A stretch of DNA of 64,000 bases from Luteolibacter sp. LG18 (GTDB lineage: Bacteria; Verrucomicrobiota; Verrucomicrobiia; Verrucomicrobiales; Akkermansiaceae), in contig NZ_AP024600.1 of assembly GCF_036322585.1 (NCBI RefSeq), positions 4,960,001-5,024,000 of the forward strand. The letters run 5' to 3'. The number at the start of each line of letters is the position of its first letter. The first letter of the stretch is position 1. Shown one piece after another: positions 1-7,918 of the stretch. The notes beneath the pieces were generated by a model. The model searched no databases. It was not told the origin of the DNA and was given only the letters and a program-made list of their open reading frames with translations. Made by a program: the position numbers and the translations under genes.

Positions 1-2
1 AC

Positions 3-722
3 CAGCTCGAACAAATCCGCAAGGACTTCGTGGCGAACGCCTCCCACGAACTCCGGACGCCGCTTGCCATCATCAACGGCTACCTGGAAAACCTTCTCGA
101 CGAGGGCATGCTCGATGATCGCGAGATGACCCGGCGTTTCCTCACCGTGATGCGGAAGCACTCCGACCGGATCTCCCGCATCGTGGAGGACATGCTGGTC
201 ATTTCCCGGCTGGAGTCCGGGGAAGCCGCCGCCCTGAAGCTGGAGCCCTTCCGCTTCCGCGCCTGCATCCATGATATTCTGGAGCGCCTGGAATCGATGA
301 TCCGCCAGCAAACCGCCGAGGTGACGGTGACGATGCCGGACGACACGCTGAAGCTGAATGCCGACCGCTTTTACTGGACCCAGGTGCTATTCAATCTGGT
401 GGAGAACGCGCTGAAGCAGAACCCGCACAAGGGGCTGCGGATCGAGATCGGCTGCATCGGCCTTCCGGAAGGCGGCATCCGGATCTGGATCGCGGACAAT
501 GGCGTGGGCATCCCCAGCGCCGACCTGCCGCACATTTTCCGTCGCTTCTACCGCGTGGAGAAACACCACTCGCAGCAGGAGATCAAGGGGACCGGCCTGG
601 GGCTTTCGATCGTGAAGCGCGCGGTGGAGGCCCATGGCGGCTCGATCGGCGTGACCTCCACGCCGGGCCAGGACACCCGGTTCACCATCGACCTGCCGGC
701 CTCGGTGCGGGCGGTGGAGTGA
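3..722 (+). CDS. Sensor histidine kinase, PhoR-like, C-terminal part (5' end outside window)
   Basis: The open frame enters from the left edge, so the sensor region and its true start are missing; 239 residues remain. The HisKA box with the phospho-accepting histidine (NASHELRTPL) lies at about residues 12-22. The HATPase_c boxes follow: N box (LVENALKQ), G1 (DNGVGIP), F (IFRRFYR) and G2 (GTGLGLSIVK). The order HisKA then HATPase_c at the end of the protein fits a membrane-bound kinase that phosphorylates an OmpR-type regulator. A PstS-like phosphate-binding protein lies 0.8 kb downstream on the other strand. That suggests PhoR of a PhoBR pair, but the sensor domains that would settle it are not visible. 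Confidence 0.85.
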   Translation, partial: QLEQIRKDFVANASHELRTPLAIINGYLENLLDEGMLDDREMTRRFLTVMRKHSDRISRIVEDMLVISRLESGEAAALKLEPFRFRACIHDILERLESMIRQQTAEVTVTMPDDTLKLNADRFYWTQVLFNLVENALKQNPHKGLRIEIGCIGLPEGGIRIWIADNGVGIPSADLPHIFRRFYRVEKHHSQQEIKGTGLGLSIVKRAVEAHGGSIGVTSTPGQDTRFTIDLPASVRAVE

Positions 723-855
723 GCGGATTCGCGAGGGAATCCCACCCTACCCATCGCGCCGATCCATTGCGGCGCAATGATTTTCCGTTCGACGGCACCT
801 TGCGGAACGGGAGGAGCGGCTATACCCTGTTGGGTTATCCAAACCAACCGAACTC

Positions 856-1434
856 ATGAAAGCCACGTATCTCGCCGCGCCGGCCCTTGCCGCCGCCAGT
901 TTGCTCCTGAGCAACTGCGCCCATGAACCGGTGACGCAATCCAACGCCTCCTCCGCCAGCGGCAGCAAGATCGCCGCGGACTCCCGGGCGGCGCTGCACC
1001 ATCTCTATGCCGAGAATCCCTCCGCGCGCCGCATGGGCAACCACGCCGCCGGGGTACTGGTATTCCCCCATATCTGGAAGGGGGCTTTTGTCTATGGTGC
1101 CGAGGGCGGCAATGGCACGCTCTTCATCCACGACCGCGTCAACGGCTTCTATCAGACCGCCGGTGGCTCGTGGGGACTTCAGGCCGGACTCCAGAAATCC
1201 GGCTACGCGCTGTTCCTCTTCGACCGCAGCGCGATCGCCCACCTCAACGATGCCGCCGGGTGGGATGTCGGCAGCCATCCCGGCCTGACCATCGTCGACC
1301 GCGGTGCCTCCGCCGCGCTCACCGCGAAGACCCTCGACCGGGGCGTCTATGCCTACACCTTCGGCCAAAAAGGCCTGATGGCGGACGTGAGCCTCCGGGG
1401 ATCGAAGATCACCCGTATCCATCCGGGACGTTGA
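856..1434 (+). CDS. SYLF (YSC84-like) domain lipoprotein
   Basis: This 192-residue protein starts with a lipoprotein signal peptide. The lipobox LLSNC places the modified cysteine at about residue 21. The rest resembles the SYLF/YSC84 lipid-binding fold: an N-terminal helix (LHHLYAENPSARRM), a hydrophobic VLVFPHIWKGAFVYGAEGG stretch, a Gly-rich SWGLQAGLQKSGYALFLFD core and a GVYAYTFGQKGL end. Family members bind phosphoinositides in eukaryotes; bacterial roles are poorly known. It lies 133 bp after the kinase, so it probably has its own promoter, and a strong terminator follows it. The outer or inner membrane is the expected location. Confidence 0.75.
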   Translation: MKATYLAAPALAAASLLLSNCAHEPVTQSNASSASGSKIAADSRAALHHLYAENPSARRMGNHAAGVLVFPHIWKGAFVYGAEGGNGTLFIHDRVNGFYQTAGGSWGLQAGLQKSGYALFLFDRSAIAHLNDAAGWDVGSHPGLTIVDRGASAALTAKTLDRGVYAYTFGQKGLMADVSLRGSKITRIHPGR

Positions 1435-1460
1435 TCATCCCGGCACACTGCCCGAATCGG

Positions 1461-1491
1461 AAACCGGCGGCGCGAGCCGCCGGTTTTGTTT
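1461..1491. terminator. Bidirectional intrinsic terminator between convergent genes
   Basis: An 11-bp perfect stem (AAACCGGCGGC with its complement) closes a GCGA tetraloop. TGTTT follows on the plus strand, and the A-rich left flank gives T residues on the minus strand. It sits between the 3' ends of the SYLF gene and the pstS-like gene. Confidence 0.8.
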
Positions 1492-1503
1492 CAGGGCGGC
1501 AGT

Positions 1504-2301
1504 TCAAGGTTTCACGAGAAACCCAACCCGGGTGGCGATCCCCTTGCCCTTTTCCGAGCAGGCGAACCGGACAAAGGCGCGGATGTTTTCCGGAGCGTCC
1601 TTGCGGACGAAAAGGTAACAGGGACGCACGTATGGATAGGTGGCGAGATCGGCGGCAACGGCCTGCTTGCCATCAATGGGAAGCGCCTTGATGCCGGAGG
1701 CTCCGGCGTAGGCGATTCCGACACAGGCGATCCCCCCCTGCTCCTTCGCGATGATCTGGGTGGGATGCTCGCTTCCCGCCATGCGGTTCGCGGTATGGCC
1801 ATAGGGTCGCCCGCTCATGGCGAGGGTTTGGAAATCCTTGTAGGTGCCCGAGGACGTATTGCGGGTGGTCACCTTGACCGGCATGTCCGCCCCACCGATA
1901 TCCTTCCAGTTCGCGATGTCGCCGGTGAAAAGGCCCTCCACCTGTTTGCGGGTCAGCCCTGTGACCGGGTTGGAGGCGTTCACCACGATGACCAATACGT
2001 CGTAGGCTACGATGTGGCGTTCGATTGCGATGCCCTTTTCCTCGAAGCGTTTCGCCTCCTCCGGCTTGATGTCACGGCTGGACATGCCGATGTCCGCGGT
2101 GCCGTCGAGGAGGGCCGGAAAGGCGGTGCTGGAGCCCTCGGCGGCGATCTCAAACTTCGTTCCCGGATGGTCGGCCTTGTACGATTCCGCCCATTGCGGG
2201 ACGAGTTTCGCGCCGAGAGTGTCGGAGCCCTTGAGGCGGAGCACTTCATCGGCCTCGCAACGGAGGCCAACAAAGACCAGCAGACACATCAGGATTTTCA
2301 T
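1504..2301 (-). CDS. Phosphate ABC transporter substrate-binding protein, PstS-like
   Basis: This 265-residue protein has a short signal peptide (MKILMCLLVFVGL, cleavage probably near residue 17). Mature motifs are typical of the PBP-like domain of PstS/SphX: LKGSDTLG near the N-terminus, AAEGSSTAF, ADIGMSSRDI, the VNASNPV/GLTRKQVEGLFTGDIANW segment and RNTSSGTYKDF. These residues cradle phosphate in the periplasm. The usual pstC, pstA and pstB genes are not adjacent, so it may be an orphan or serve a transporter elsewhere. A perfect inverted repeat lies 39 bp upstream of the ATG. The PhoR-like kinase 0.8 kb away supports a phosphate role. Confidence 0.85.
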   Translation of the reverse strand: MKILMCLLVFVGLRCEADEVLRLKGSDTLGAKLVPQWAESYKADHPGTKFEIAAEGSSTAFPALLDGTADIGMSSRDIKPEEAKRFEEKGIAIERHIVAYDVLVIVVNASNPVTGLTRKQVEGLFTGDIANWKDIGGADMPVKVTTRNTSSGTYKDFQTLAMSGRPYGHTANRMAGSEHPTQIIAKEQGGIACVGIAYAGASGIKALPIDGKQAVAADLATYPYVRPCYLFVRKDAPENIRAFVRFACSEKGKGIATRVGFLVKP

Positions 2302-2339
2302 GGCGATGTTTTATCCCGTGTCGATGACGTGATCCATGT

Positions 2340-2353
2340 TTGTCGGGTGACAA
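2340..2353. promoter_or_regulatory. Inverted repeat upstream of the pstS-like gene
   Basis: TTGTC-GGGT-GACAA is a perfect 5-bp inverted repeat with a 4-nt centre, about 39 bp upstream of the pstS-like start. It could be an operator. The arms are short and chance occurrence is possible. Confidence 0.25.
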
Positions 2354-2486
2354 TTGGGAGGTGATCGAACATCCCGCTTTGGAAATGTCTCCACCGGTTC
2401 CCGTTGGACCACCTGGCCTGACAAGCCGCACCTACCGGATGACTGGAGCCATCCGGGACGATCCAAAAGCGGAGCTTTCGGCCACA

Positions 2487-4031
2487 TCACCCGTTCAGCC
2501 ACTGCACGATCGTCTCGGCGCTTTTCACCGAGATGCCCGGCAGGGCGGCGATCTCCTCGACGCTCGCCTTCTTGATGCGAGCGACACTGCCGAACTTTTC
2601 CAAAAGCGCTTCCTTGCGGCGCGGGGTGACGCCCGGGCATTCGTCGAGGAGGCTCTCCTTCATGCGGCGGCGGAGCAGGAGGGAATTGTAGCCGTTGGCG
2701 AAACGGTGGGCTTCGTCGCGGATGCGCTGGAGCAGCTTGAGCGCGCCGCGGTCGTGGGGAATGAGGATCGGCTCGCTGCGACCGGGTACGAACACCTCCT
2801 CGCGCTGCTTCGCCAAACCGATGACCGGCAGATCGTGGAGGCCGAGGTTGTGAAGCTCCCTGACCGCCATACCGAGCTGGCCCTTGCCACCGTCCACGAT
2901 CACGAGATCCGGCAGCACGATGCGGGCGCGGCCTTCGCGTGCGAGCCGGCGCTGGGCCTCGACCACATCCTCCTGCGACACCCCGGCATCGGGATCGACG
3001 GACGAGTTTTCCAGAAGGATGCGCGCGTAGCGGCGGCGGATCACCTCCGCCATCGAGGCGAAGTCGTCCTGCCCCTGCACCGTTCGGATGCGGTAGCGGC
3101 GGTAGTTCTGATTGTCCGGTCGGCCATCGGTGAAACGCACCATTGAGGCAACGATGTGGTTCGAGGACACGTTCGAGATATCGAAGCACTCCATCACCTT
3201 CGGCGGACCGTCGAGGTGGAGCGCCTCGCCTAGCTCAGCCAGATCCTCCAGCGGCTTCACGGTGGTGGGCACACCGCGGCCGCGGGTGAACTGGCGGGTG
3301 GGCTCGAGGGTTTTCTGGAGATTGTCCATCACGTCCCGGAGCAGGGCGGCGCGCTCGAAATCGAGGCGTCCGGCGGCCTTTTCCATGTCCGCCCGCAGGT
3401 CATCGAAAATCTCGCGCTTCCCTTTCCCTTCCAGGATGCGGCAGGCGTCCTCGACGCGATCGAGGTAGGCGGTGCGCTCGATGCGGCCGATGCAGGGCGC
3501 GGAGCAATTCCGGATCACGTCGGCATTGCAGTGCTTGTAATCGCTCTCGCCGGGTTCGCGGGGGCGGCAGACGCGCAGGCCGAAGTGGCGGTTCAGCCAA
3601 TCGACCGTGGCCCGCAGCGCACCGGAATGGGCGAAGGGGCCGAAGTAACGGGCACCGTCCTCCTTTTTCAGCCGGGTCATCTGAAACCGCGGCCATGGCT
3701 CGTTCGGGTTGATCTTGAGGAGCAGGAAGCGCTTGTCGTCGCGGAACGAGACATTATAGCGCGGCCGGTAGTCCTTGATGAGCTTGCCCTCCAGGAGCAG
3801 GGATTCGGCCTCGTTGCGGACGATGTGGAACTCGAAATCGCAGATCGAGTCGATCAGGGCGCGGGTTTTCAGGTCGGCGCGGGTCTTCCGGGACGCGAGG
3901 AAGTAGGACGACATGCGCTTCCGCAGGTCGCGGGCCTTGCCCACGTAGATGATGGACCCGAGCCGGTCCTTCATCAAATACACCCCCGGCTGGTGGGGCA
4001 CCTCCCGGAGCTTCGCCTTCAAATCGACCAC
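2487..4031 (-). CDS. uvrC: UvrABC excinuclease subunit C
   Basis: UvrC makes both incisions during nucleotide excision repair. The N-terminal GIY-YIG nuclease is visible (PHQPGVYLMKD, then IIYVGKARDLRKR). A UVR motif for UvrB contact follows at about residues 195-225, then the RNase H-like C-terminal nuclease (MECFDISNVSSNHIVASMVRF and VIVDGGKGQLG), and a helix-hairpin-helix end (IAALPGISVKSAETIV). I chose a GTG start because the UvrC-like sequence begins there; the frame stays open for another 53 codons with unrelated sequence. At 514 residues it is shorter than the roughly 600-residue E. coli protein, mainly between the UVR motif and the second nuclease. It is transcribed divergently from exbB. 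Confidence 0.93.
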   Translation of the reverse strand: MVDLKAKLREVPHQPGVYLMKDRLGSIIYVGKARDLRKRMSSYFLASRKTRADLKTRALIDSICDFEFHIVRNEAESLLLEGKLIKDYRPRYNVSFRDDKRFLLLKINPNEPWPRFQMTRLKKEDGARYFGPFAHSGALRATVDWLNRHFGLRVCRPREPGESDYKHCNADVIRNCSAPCIGRIERTAYLDRVEDACRILEGKGKREIFDDLRADMEKAAGRLDFERAALLRDVMDNLQKTLEPTRQFTRGRGVPTTVKPLEDLAELGEALHLDGPPKVMECFDISNVSSNHIVASMVRFTDGRPDNQNYRRYRIRTVQGQDDFASMAEVIRRRYARILLENSSVDPDAGVSQEDVVEAQRRLAREGRARIVLPDLVIVDGGKGQLGMAVRELHNLGLHDLPVIGLAKQREEVFVPGRSEPILIPHDRGALKLLQRIRDEAHRFANGYNSLLLRRRMKESLLDECPGVTPRRKEALLEKFGSVARIKKASVEEIAALPGISVKSAETIVQWLNG

Positions 4032-4195
4032 GCCGGAATAAAGGGCAGGATGGGCAAAGTGCCAAGTGAAGAGGGCATTTCCCCGCCTACCGCTTTGGAT
4101 TTCTGAAAGAAACCGTCCTCTGGCACCCGTAGGGCCGGGCGGCGGACCCGGGCTTGCTTCGCGGGGTTCGCTCGCTAGAATCCCGCGCAAGTTTC

Positions 4196-5044
4196 ATGAA
4201 GTGCCGCCTCTTGACCGCCGCGCTGGCCGTATTGCCCGCGTTTTCCGCCTTTGCCCAGAACGCCGCCGGTGCCGCGGCCGCCCCCGTGGCGAAGCAAGGC
4301 CGGTTCGCCGAGCTGCTGGCGGCAGGCGGCACGGTGATGTATATCCTGCTGCTGATCTCGGTGGTGATGGTGGCGGTGGCGTTCACGCTGTTCCTGACGA
4401 TCCGCCATCGCGCGGTGGTGACGGACCGGTTCATGTCCGACATGGAATCCGCCCTGCGCGCCGGTGACCTGAAGGGGCTGGGTGAAATTTCCCGCCGCAA
4501 TTCGCAGCGGATGGCGGTGATCGTGCAGCAAACCGTCGATTTCATCCTCCAGAATCCGAACGCCGGGATGGACGAGATCCGCGAGGTGACCCAAACCGAA
4601 GGCACCCGCCAAGCATCCCAGCTCACCTCGCGCGTGAGCTATCTGGCGGACATCGGCTCGATCGCCCCGCTGGTCGGTCTGCTCGGCACCGTGATCGGCC
4701 TGACCGAATCCTTCTACGACCTCGCTGCCGGCAAGGAGGGTGTGCAGCAGCTCGAACTGACCTCCGGCATTTCCCACGCACTGGTGAACACCGCCGGTGG
4801 TCTGGTGGTGGCGGTGCCCGCGCTGATGCTCTACGCCTACTTCCGCGGCAAGGCCCAGCGGCTGGTGAACGAACTGGAAGCCGCGGCCACCCATTTCATC
4901 GTCCACCTGCAGATGCTGGCCAACCAGTCCCGCCCGGCTCCGGCCAAGGCAGCGGCCCGCCAGCAGCAGCCGCCGCAGCGCCCGGAGGCCGCCGGCCAGA
5001 TGACCCCGCTGGCGCTGAATCCGCGCGATCTCCACGGGATTTGA
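4196..5044 (+). CDS. exbB: MotA/TolQ/ExbB proton channel family protein
   Basis: This 282-residue inner-membrane protein has a cleavable-looking signal sequence (LTAALAVLPAFSAFAQ). A first transmembrane helix follows at about residues 43-65 (VMYILLLISVVMVAVAF), then a cytoplasmic region, then two helices: SIAPLVGLLGTVIGLTESF and GISHALVNTAGGLVVAVPALMLYAY. The last two carry the conserved TolQ/ExbB proton-path sequences. The ATG at 4196 gives a signal peptide and is preferred over a start 14 codons upstream. exbD follows 3 bp later and a large TPR lipoprotein-like gene after that. Together they probably energise outer-membrane transport or envelope maintenance with the proton gradient. Confidence 0.9.
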   Translation: MKCRLLTAALAVLPAFSAFAQNAAGAAAAPVAKQGRFAELLAAGGTVMYILLLISVVMVAVAFTLFLTIRHRAVVTDRFMSDMESALRAGDLKGLGEISRRNSQRMAVIVQQTVDFILQNPNAGMDEIREVTQTEGTRQASQLTSRVSYLADIGSIAPLVGLLGTVIGLTESFYDLAAGKEGVQQLELTSGISHALVNTAGGLVVAVPALMLYAYFRGKAQRLVNELEAAATHFIVHLQMLANQSRPAPAKAAARQQQPPQRPEAAGQMTPLALNPRDLHGI

Positions 5045-5047
5045 GCC

Positions 5048-5470
5048 ATGAAGCTTTCCACCCAGCAACCGCTCGGGCCGGCCCCGCTCCAGCTCGCCTC
5101 CATGATCGACATCATGTTGGTGCTGCTGATGTTCTTCATCCTGAGCTACCAGTTCGCGGCGGAGGAACGGTCGCTTGAAATCGCCGTTCCCACGGTGGCG
5201 GACGGAGCCCAGCACAACCAGCAGCGCGGTGAGATCCTGATCAACGTGAAGGCGGACGGCACGGTGATCGTGGAGAAGAAGAACCTCACCCGCCCGGAAT
5301 TGACCGAACGCCTTTCCGCGATTGCCAAGGTTTACAAGAACCAGCCGGTGCGCCTGCGGGGCGACGCGAGCTGTCCGTACCAGACCATCGTGGAAATTAT
5401 CGATCTTTGCCAAAAGGCCGGAATCTGGAACATTTCCTTCGCCACGCAGAAGCCGCAGCCTCAGAACTGA
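5048..5470 (+). CDS. exbD: ExbD/TolR family biopolymer transport protein
   Basis: This 140-residue partner of the preceding channel protein has a short cytoplasmic N-terminus. One transmembrane helix at about residues 17-35 carries the essential aspartate (ASMIDIMLVLLMFF). A periplasmic domain ends in VRLRGDASCPYQTIVEIIDLCQKAGI, the usual ExbD/TolR C-terminal signature. It begins 3 bp after exbB, so co-transcription is nearly certain. No TonB gene is adjacent, so the energised receptor or partner is unknown. Confidence 0.92.
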   Translation: MKLSTQQPLGPAPLQLASMIDIMLVLLMFFILSYQFAAEERSLEIAVPTVADGAQHNQQRGEILINVKADGTVIVEKKNLTRPELTERLSAIAKVYKNQPVRLRGDASCPYQTIVEIIDLCQKAGIWNISFATQKPQPQN

Positions 5471-5506
5471 CGGTCGCGCCTGCATCCGGCATCTATCCGA
5501 CCGTAC

Positions 5507-7918
5507 ATGAAACGTTCCCTCGCCTTCCTGCTGCTGGCCGCCGCGCCGCTCACGGCCCAGGTCCCACAGGCCCAGCCCGTCGATCCCGCGCTCCAGGCGG
5601 ACCCGGGCAACGACATGTTCCAACGGGGGAAAAACCTCTACGACCAAGGACGCGCCGGGACCACACCGGAAGCCCGCGCCGAAATGCTCCAGCGCGCGGC
5701 GGCGGTCTTCAATGACTACCTGACCCAGTTCCCGAACCACGCGAACTCCGAGCCGGCGTGGCTCTACATGGGGCAGAGCCTTTACCTCTCCGGCAAGGTG
5801 GATGAGGGCAAGCGCTGCTTCCAGACGCTGATCAACCGCTTCGGCAAGGGACCGTGGGTGGGCGCCGCCGCCTACACGCTGGCGATCGACTATTACAACA
5901 AGAAGGACTACCAGACCGCGGCTCCCCTGTTCCAGAAATACGGGGACAACGCCAACCGCCCGGAGGACAGCACGCGCGGCTACTTCTACGCCGCGGAGAG
6001 CTACCGCTACCAGAACCAGGACCGGCTGGCGGCCGACCTTTACCGCAAGGTGATCAACGACGCGGCCTCCGGCGTGCACGCGCCGATGGCCAAGATGGGC
6101 CTCGGTTACCTGCTGCTGAAGGGCAACAAGCACGAGGAAGCGCTGCCGCTGTTCGAAAGCGTGGTGACCTCGTCCGCGACTCCGGATACCCGTGGCGATG
6201 CGGCGCTGAAGGCCGCCCTTTCCGCCTCGAAGCTCAAGAAGCAGGAACTCGCGGACAAGTATCTGAAACTCATCGCCGTGACGCCCGGGATGGAGAAGTT
6301 CCGCCCGGACGCGCTGTCCCTGCTGATGGAGAGCGCGATGGCGGAGAAAGACTACGAGGGCGTGCTGGATGCCTACCGCAAGAGCGGCCTCGAGGCGTCG
6401 GACGCCGTGGAAGGGCCACCGGACGAGAAAGCTCCGAAGGACGAGAAAAAGGCGACACGCCTGATGCTCGCGGGCCGGGCCAATTTCCAGCTCAAGAAGA
6501 CCTCGGAAGCGCTGCGTCTGTTCCGTCAGGTGGAGCGCAGCATTCCGCCGCAGAACGAGCTGGCCTATCAGGCGGCGTATTACCGGATCCTGTGCTTCTA
6601 CGCGATCGACGGGGAGCACCTGCCCGATCAGGTCGACGCCTTCGTGCAGATCTACCGGAAGTCCCGCGGCAACGACAAGAACCTGCACACGGCGCTGCTG
6701 ATGAAGGCGGAAACGCTCTTCAACCGCAGCGACTACGCCAACGCGGCGACCACCTACGCGGAGATCGACGTCACCTTGATCAACGAGGCGAACCGCGCCG
6801 GGCTGCTGTTCAACCGCGGCTGGTGCCTGGCGGAAGCCGGTGATCCGCAGGGCGCGATCAAATCGCTCACCAAGTTCCTCGCCGATTATCCGAAGGATCC
6901 GCGCCTGATGAAAGCCCTGGCGAAGCGCGCCACTTCCTACGTCCAGGCCGGAGAACCGGCGAAGGCGATCGAGGACTTCGACAAGCTCGGCACCAGCGAT
7001 GATCCGGAGTTCGCCCGCATCGCGTGGGCGGAGTCCGCGCGCCTGCGTCGCGACGAAAACAATCTGCCGGACATGATCGTGCGCTACCGCGGGCTGCTGG
7101 CAAAGGGCGGCACGCTGAGCCCGAAGCTGGAAGCGGAGGCGAATTTCTACATCGGCTGGGGTCTGGTGAAAACCAACTCGCCGAAGGATTCGATCCCTTA
7201 TCTGGAAAAGGCCCGCTCGTTGCAGCCGACCACGTTCCAAAAGCACGCCGGTCTCCTGCTGGCGCTCGGCTATTTCGCCAGCCAGAACCTGGAGAAACTC
7301 TCCGAGGAAATCGACATGGCCGTGGAGAAGCACTACGCGGACGAACTGCCGGACCAGGCGCTGCAGTGGGCCGGGATGCAGGCCTACTACGCCAACAAGT
7401 TCGCGGCCTCCGCCCGCTACCTCGAACGGGTTTCGAATCCGGACGAACCTCGTGAAACTTCCAAGGAGATCTGGCGCTACCTCGGCAAGGCCCGGCTGGA
7501 GTCCGGCAAATACGAGGATGCCCTCAAGGCCACGCTCAACGTGCTGGCGGTCGAGGAAAACGCGGGACTGAAAGCCGACGCGCTGCTCGACAAAGGCCGC
7601 GAGCTTTTCGGCCTCAAGCGGGACGCCGAGGCACAGAAGGCCGTGGATGAAGCCACCGACATGCATCCGGAAGGACGCACGGGCGCGGGCCTGCGCCTGC
7701 TCTCCGGGGACTTGAAGATGCGCGCCGGGGATGCCGCGGGAGCCGCCGGTCCTTACATGAACGTGGTCCAGTTCATCGACGACCGCGACCTGAAGCCGCT
7801 GGCGCTGTGGAAGCTCGCCAAGGCGCTCGAGAAGAAAGGCGACACCGCGGATGCGGAGAAATACCGCGAGCAGCTCAAAAAGGAGTTCCCGAACTGGGAG
7901 GCCCCGAAAGAGAGCTAA
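5507..7918 (+). CDS. Large exported tetratricopeptide-repeat protein of the exbBD cluster
   Basis: This 803-residue protein has a signal peptide (MKRSLAFLLLAAAPLTAQ) followed almost entirely by TPR-like helical pairs. Clear units include NSEPAWLYMGQSLYLSGKV, GAAAYTLAIDYYNKKDYQ, GLLFNRGWCLAEAGDPQ and IWRYLGKARLESGKYEDAL. It starts 36 bp after exbD and is probably the third gene of that operon. TPR proteins scaffold complexes, so it may be a periplasmic adaptor for the ExbBD motor, comparable in position to YbgF/CpoB in the Tol system, though much larger. That role is inferred from position only. Its TAA stop overlaps the TAG stop of the convergent kinase gene by two bases. Confidence 0.8.
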   Translation: MKRSLAFLLLAAAPLTAQVPQAQPVDPALQADPGNDMFQRGKNLYDQGRAGTTPEARAEMLQRAAAVFNDYLTQFPNHANSEPAWLYMGQSLYLSGKVDEGKRCFQTLINRFGKGPWVGAAAYTLAIDYYNKKDYQTAAPLFQKYGDNANRPEDSTRGYFYAAESYRYQNQDRLAADLYRKVINDAASGVHAPMAKMGLGYLLLKGNKHEEALPLFESVVTSSATPDTRGDAALKAALSASKLKKQELADKYLKLIAVTPGMEKFRPDALSLLMESAMAEKDYEGVLDAYRKSGLEASDAVEGPPDEKAPKDEKKATRLMLAGRANFQLKKTSEALRLFRQVERSIPPQNELAYQAAYYRILCFYAIDGEHLPDQVDAFVQIYRKSRGNDKNLHTALLMKAETLFNRSDYANAATTYAEIDVTLINEANRAGLLFNRGWCLAEAGDPQGAIKSLTKFLADYPKDPRLMKALAKRATSYVQAGEPAKAIEDFDKLGTSDDPEFARIAWAESARLRRDENNLPDMIVRYRGLLAKGGTLSPKLEAEANFYIGWGLVKTNSPKDSIPYLEKARSLQPTTFQKHAGLLLALGYFASQNLEKLSEEIDMAVEKHYADELPDQALQWAGMQAYYANKFAASARYLERVSNPDEPRETSKEIWRYLGKARLESGKYEDALKATLNVLAVEENAGLKADALLDKGRELFGLKRDAEAQKAVDEATDMHPEGRTGAGLRLLSGDLKMRAGDAAGAAGPYMNVVQFIDDRDLKPLALWKLAKALEKKGDTADAEKYREQLKKEFPNWEAPKES

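Noticed and set aside
4175..7666. Open frame of more than 1,100 codons antisense to exbB, exbD and the TPR gene
   Set aside because: High third-position GC in the real genes removes stops from the opposite strand. The translation is Arg/Gly/Val-rich with no domain, and the plus-strand genes have clear motifs.
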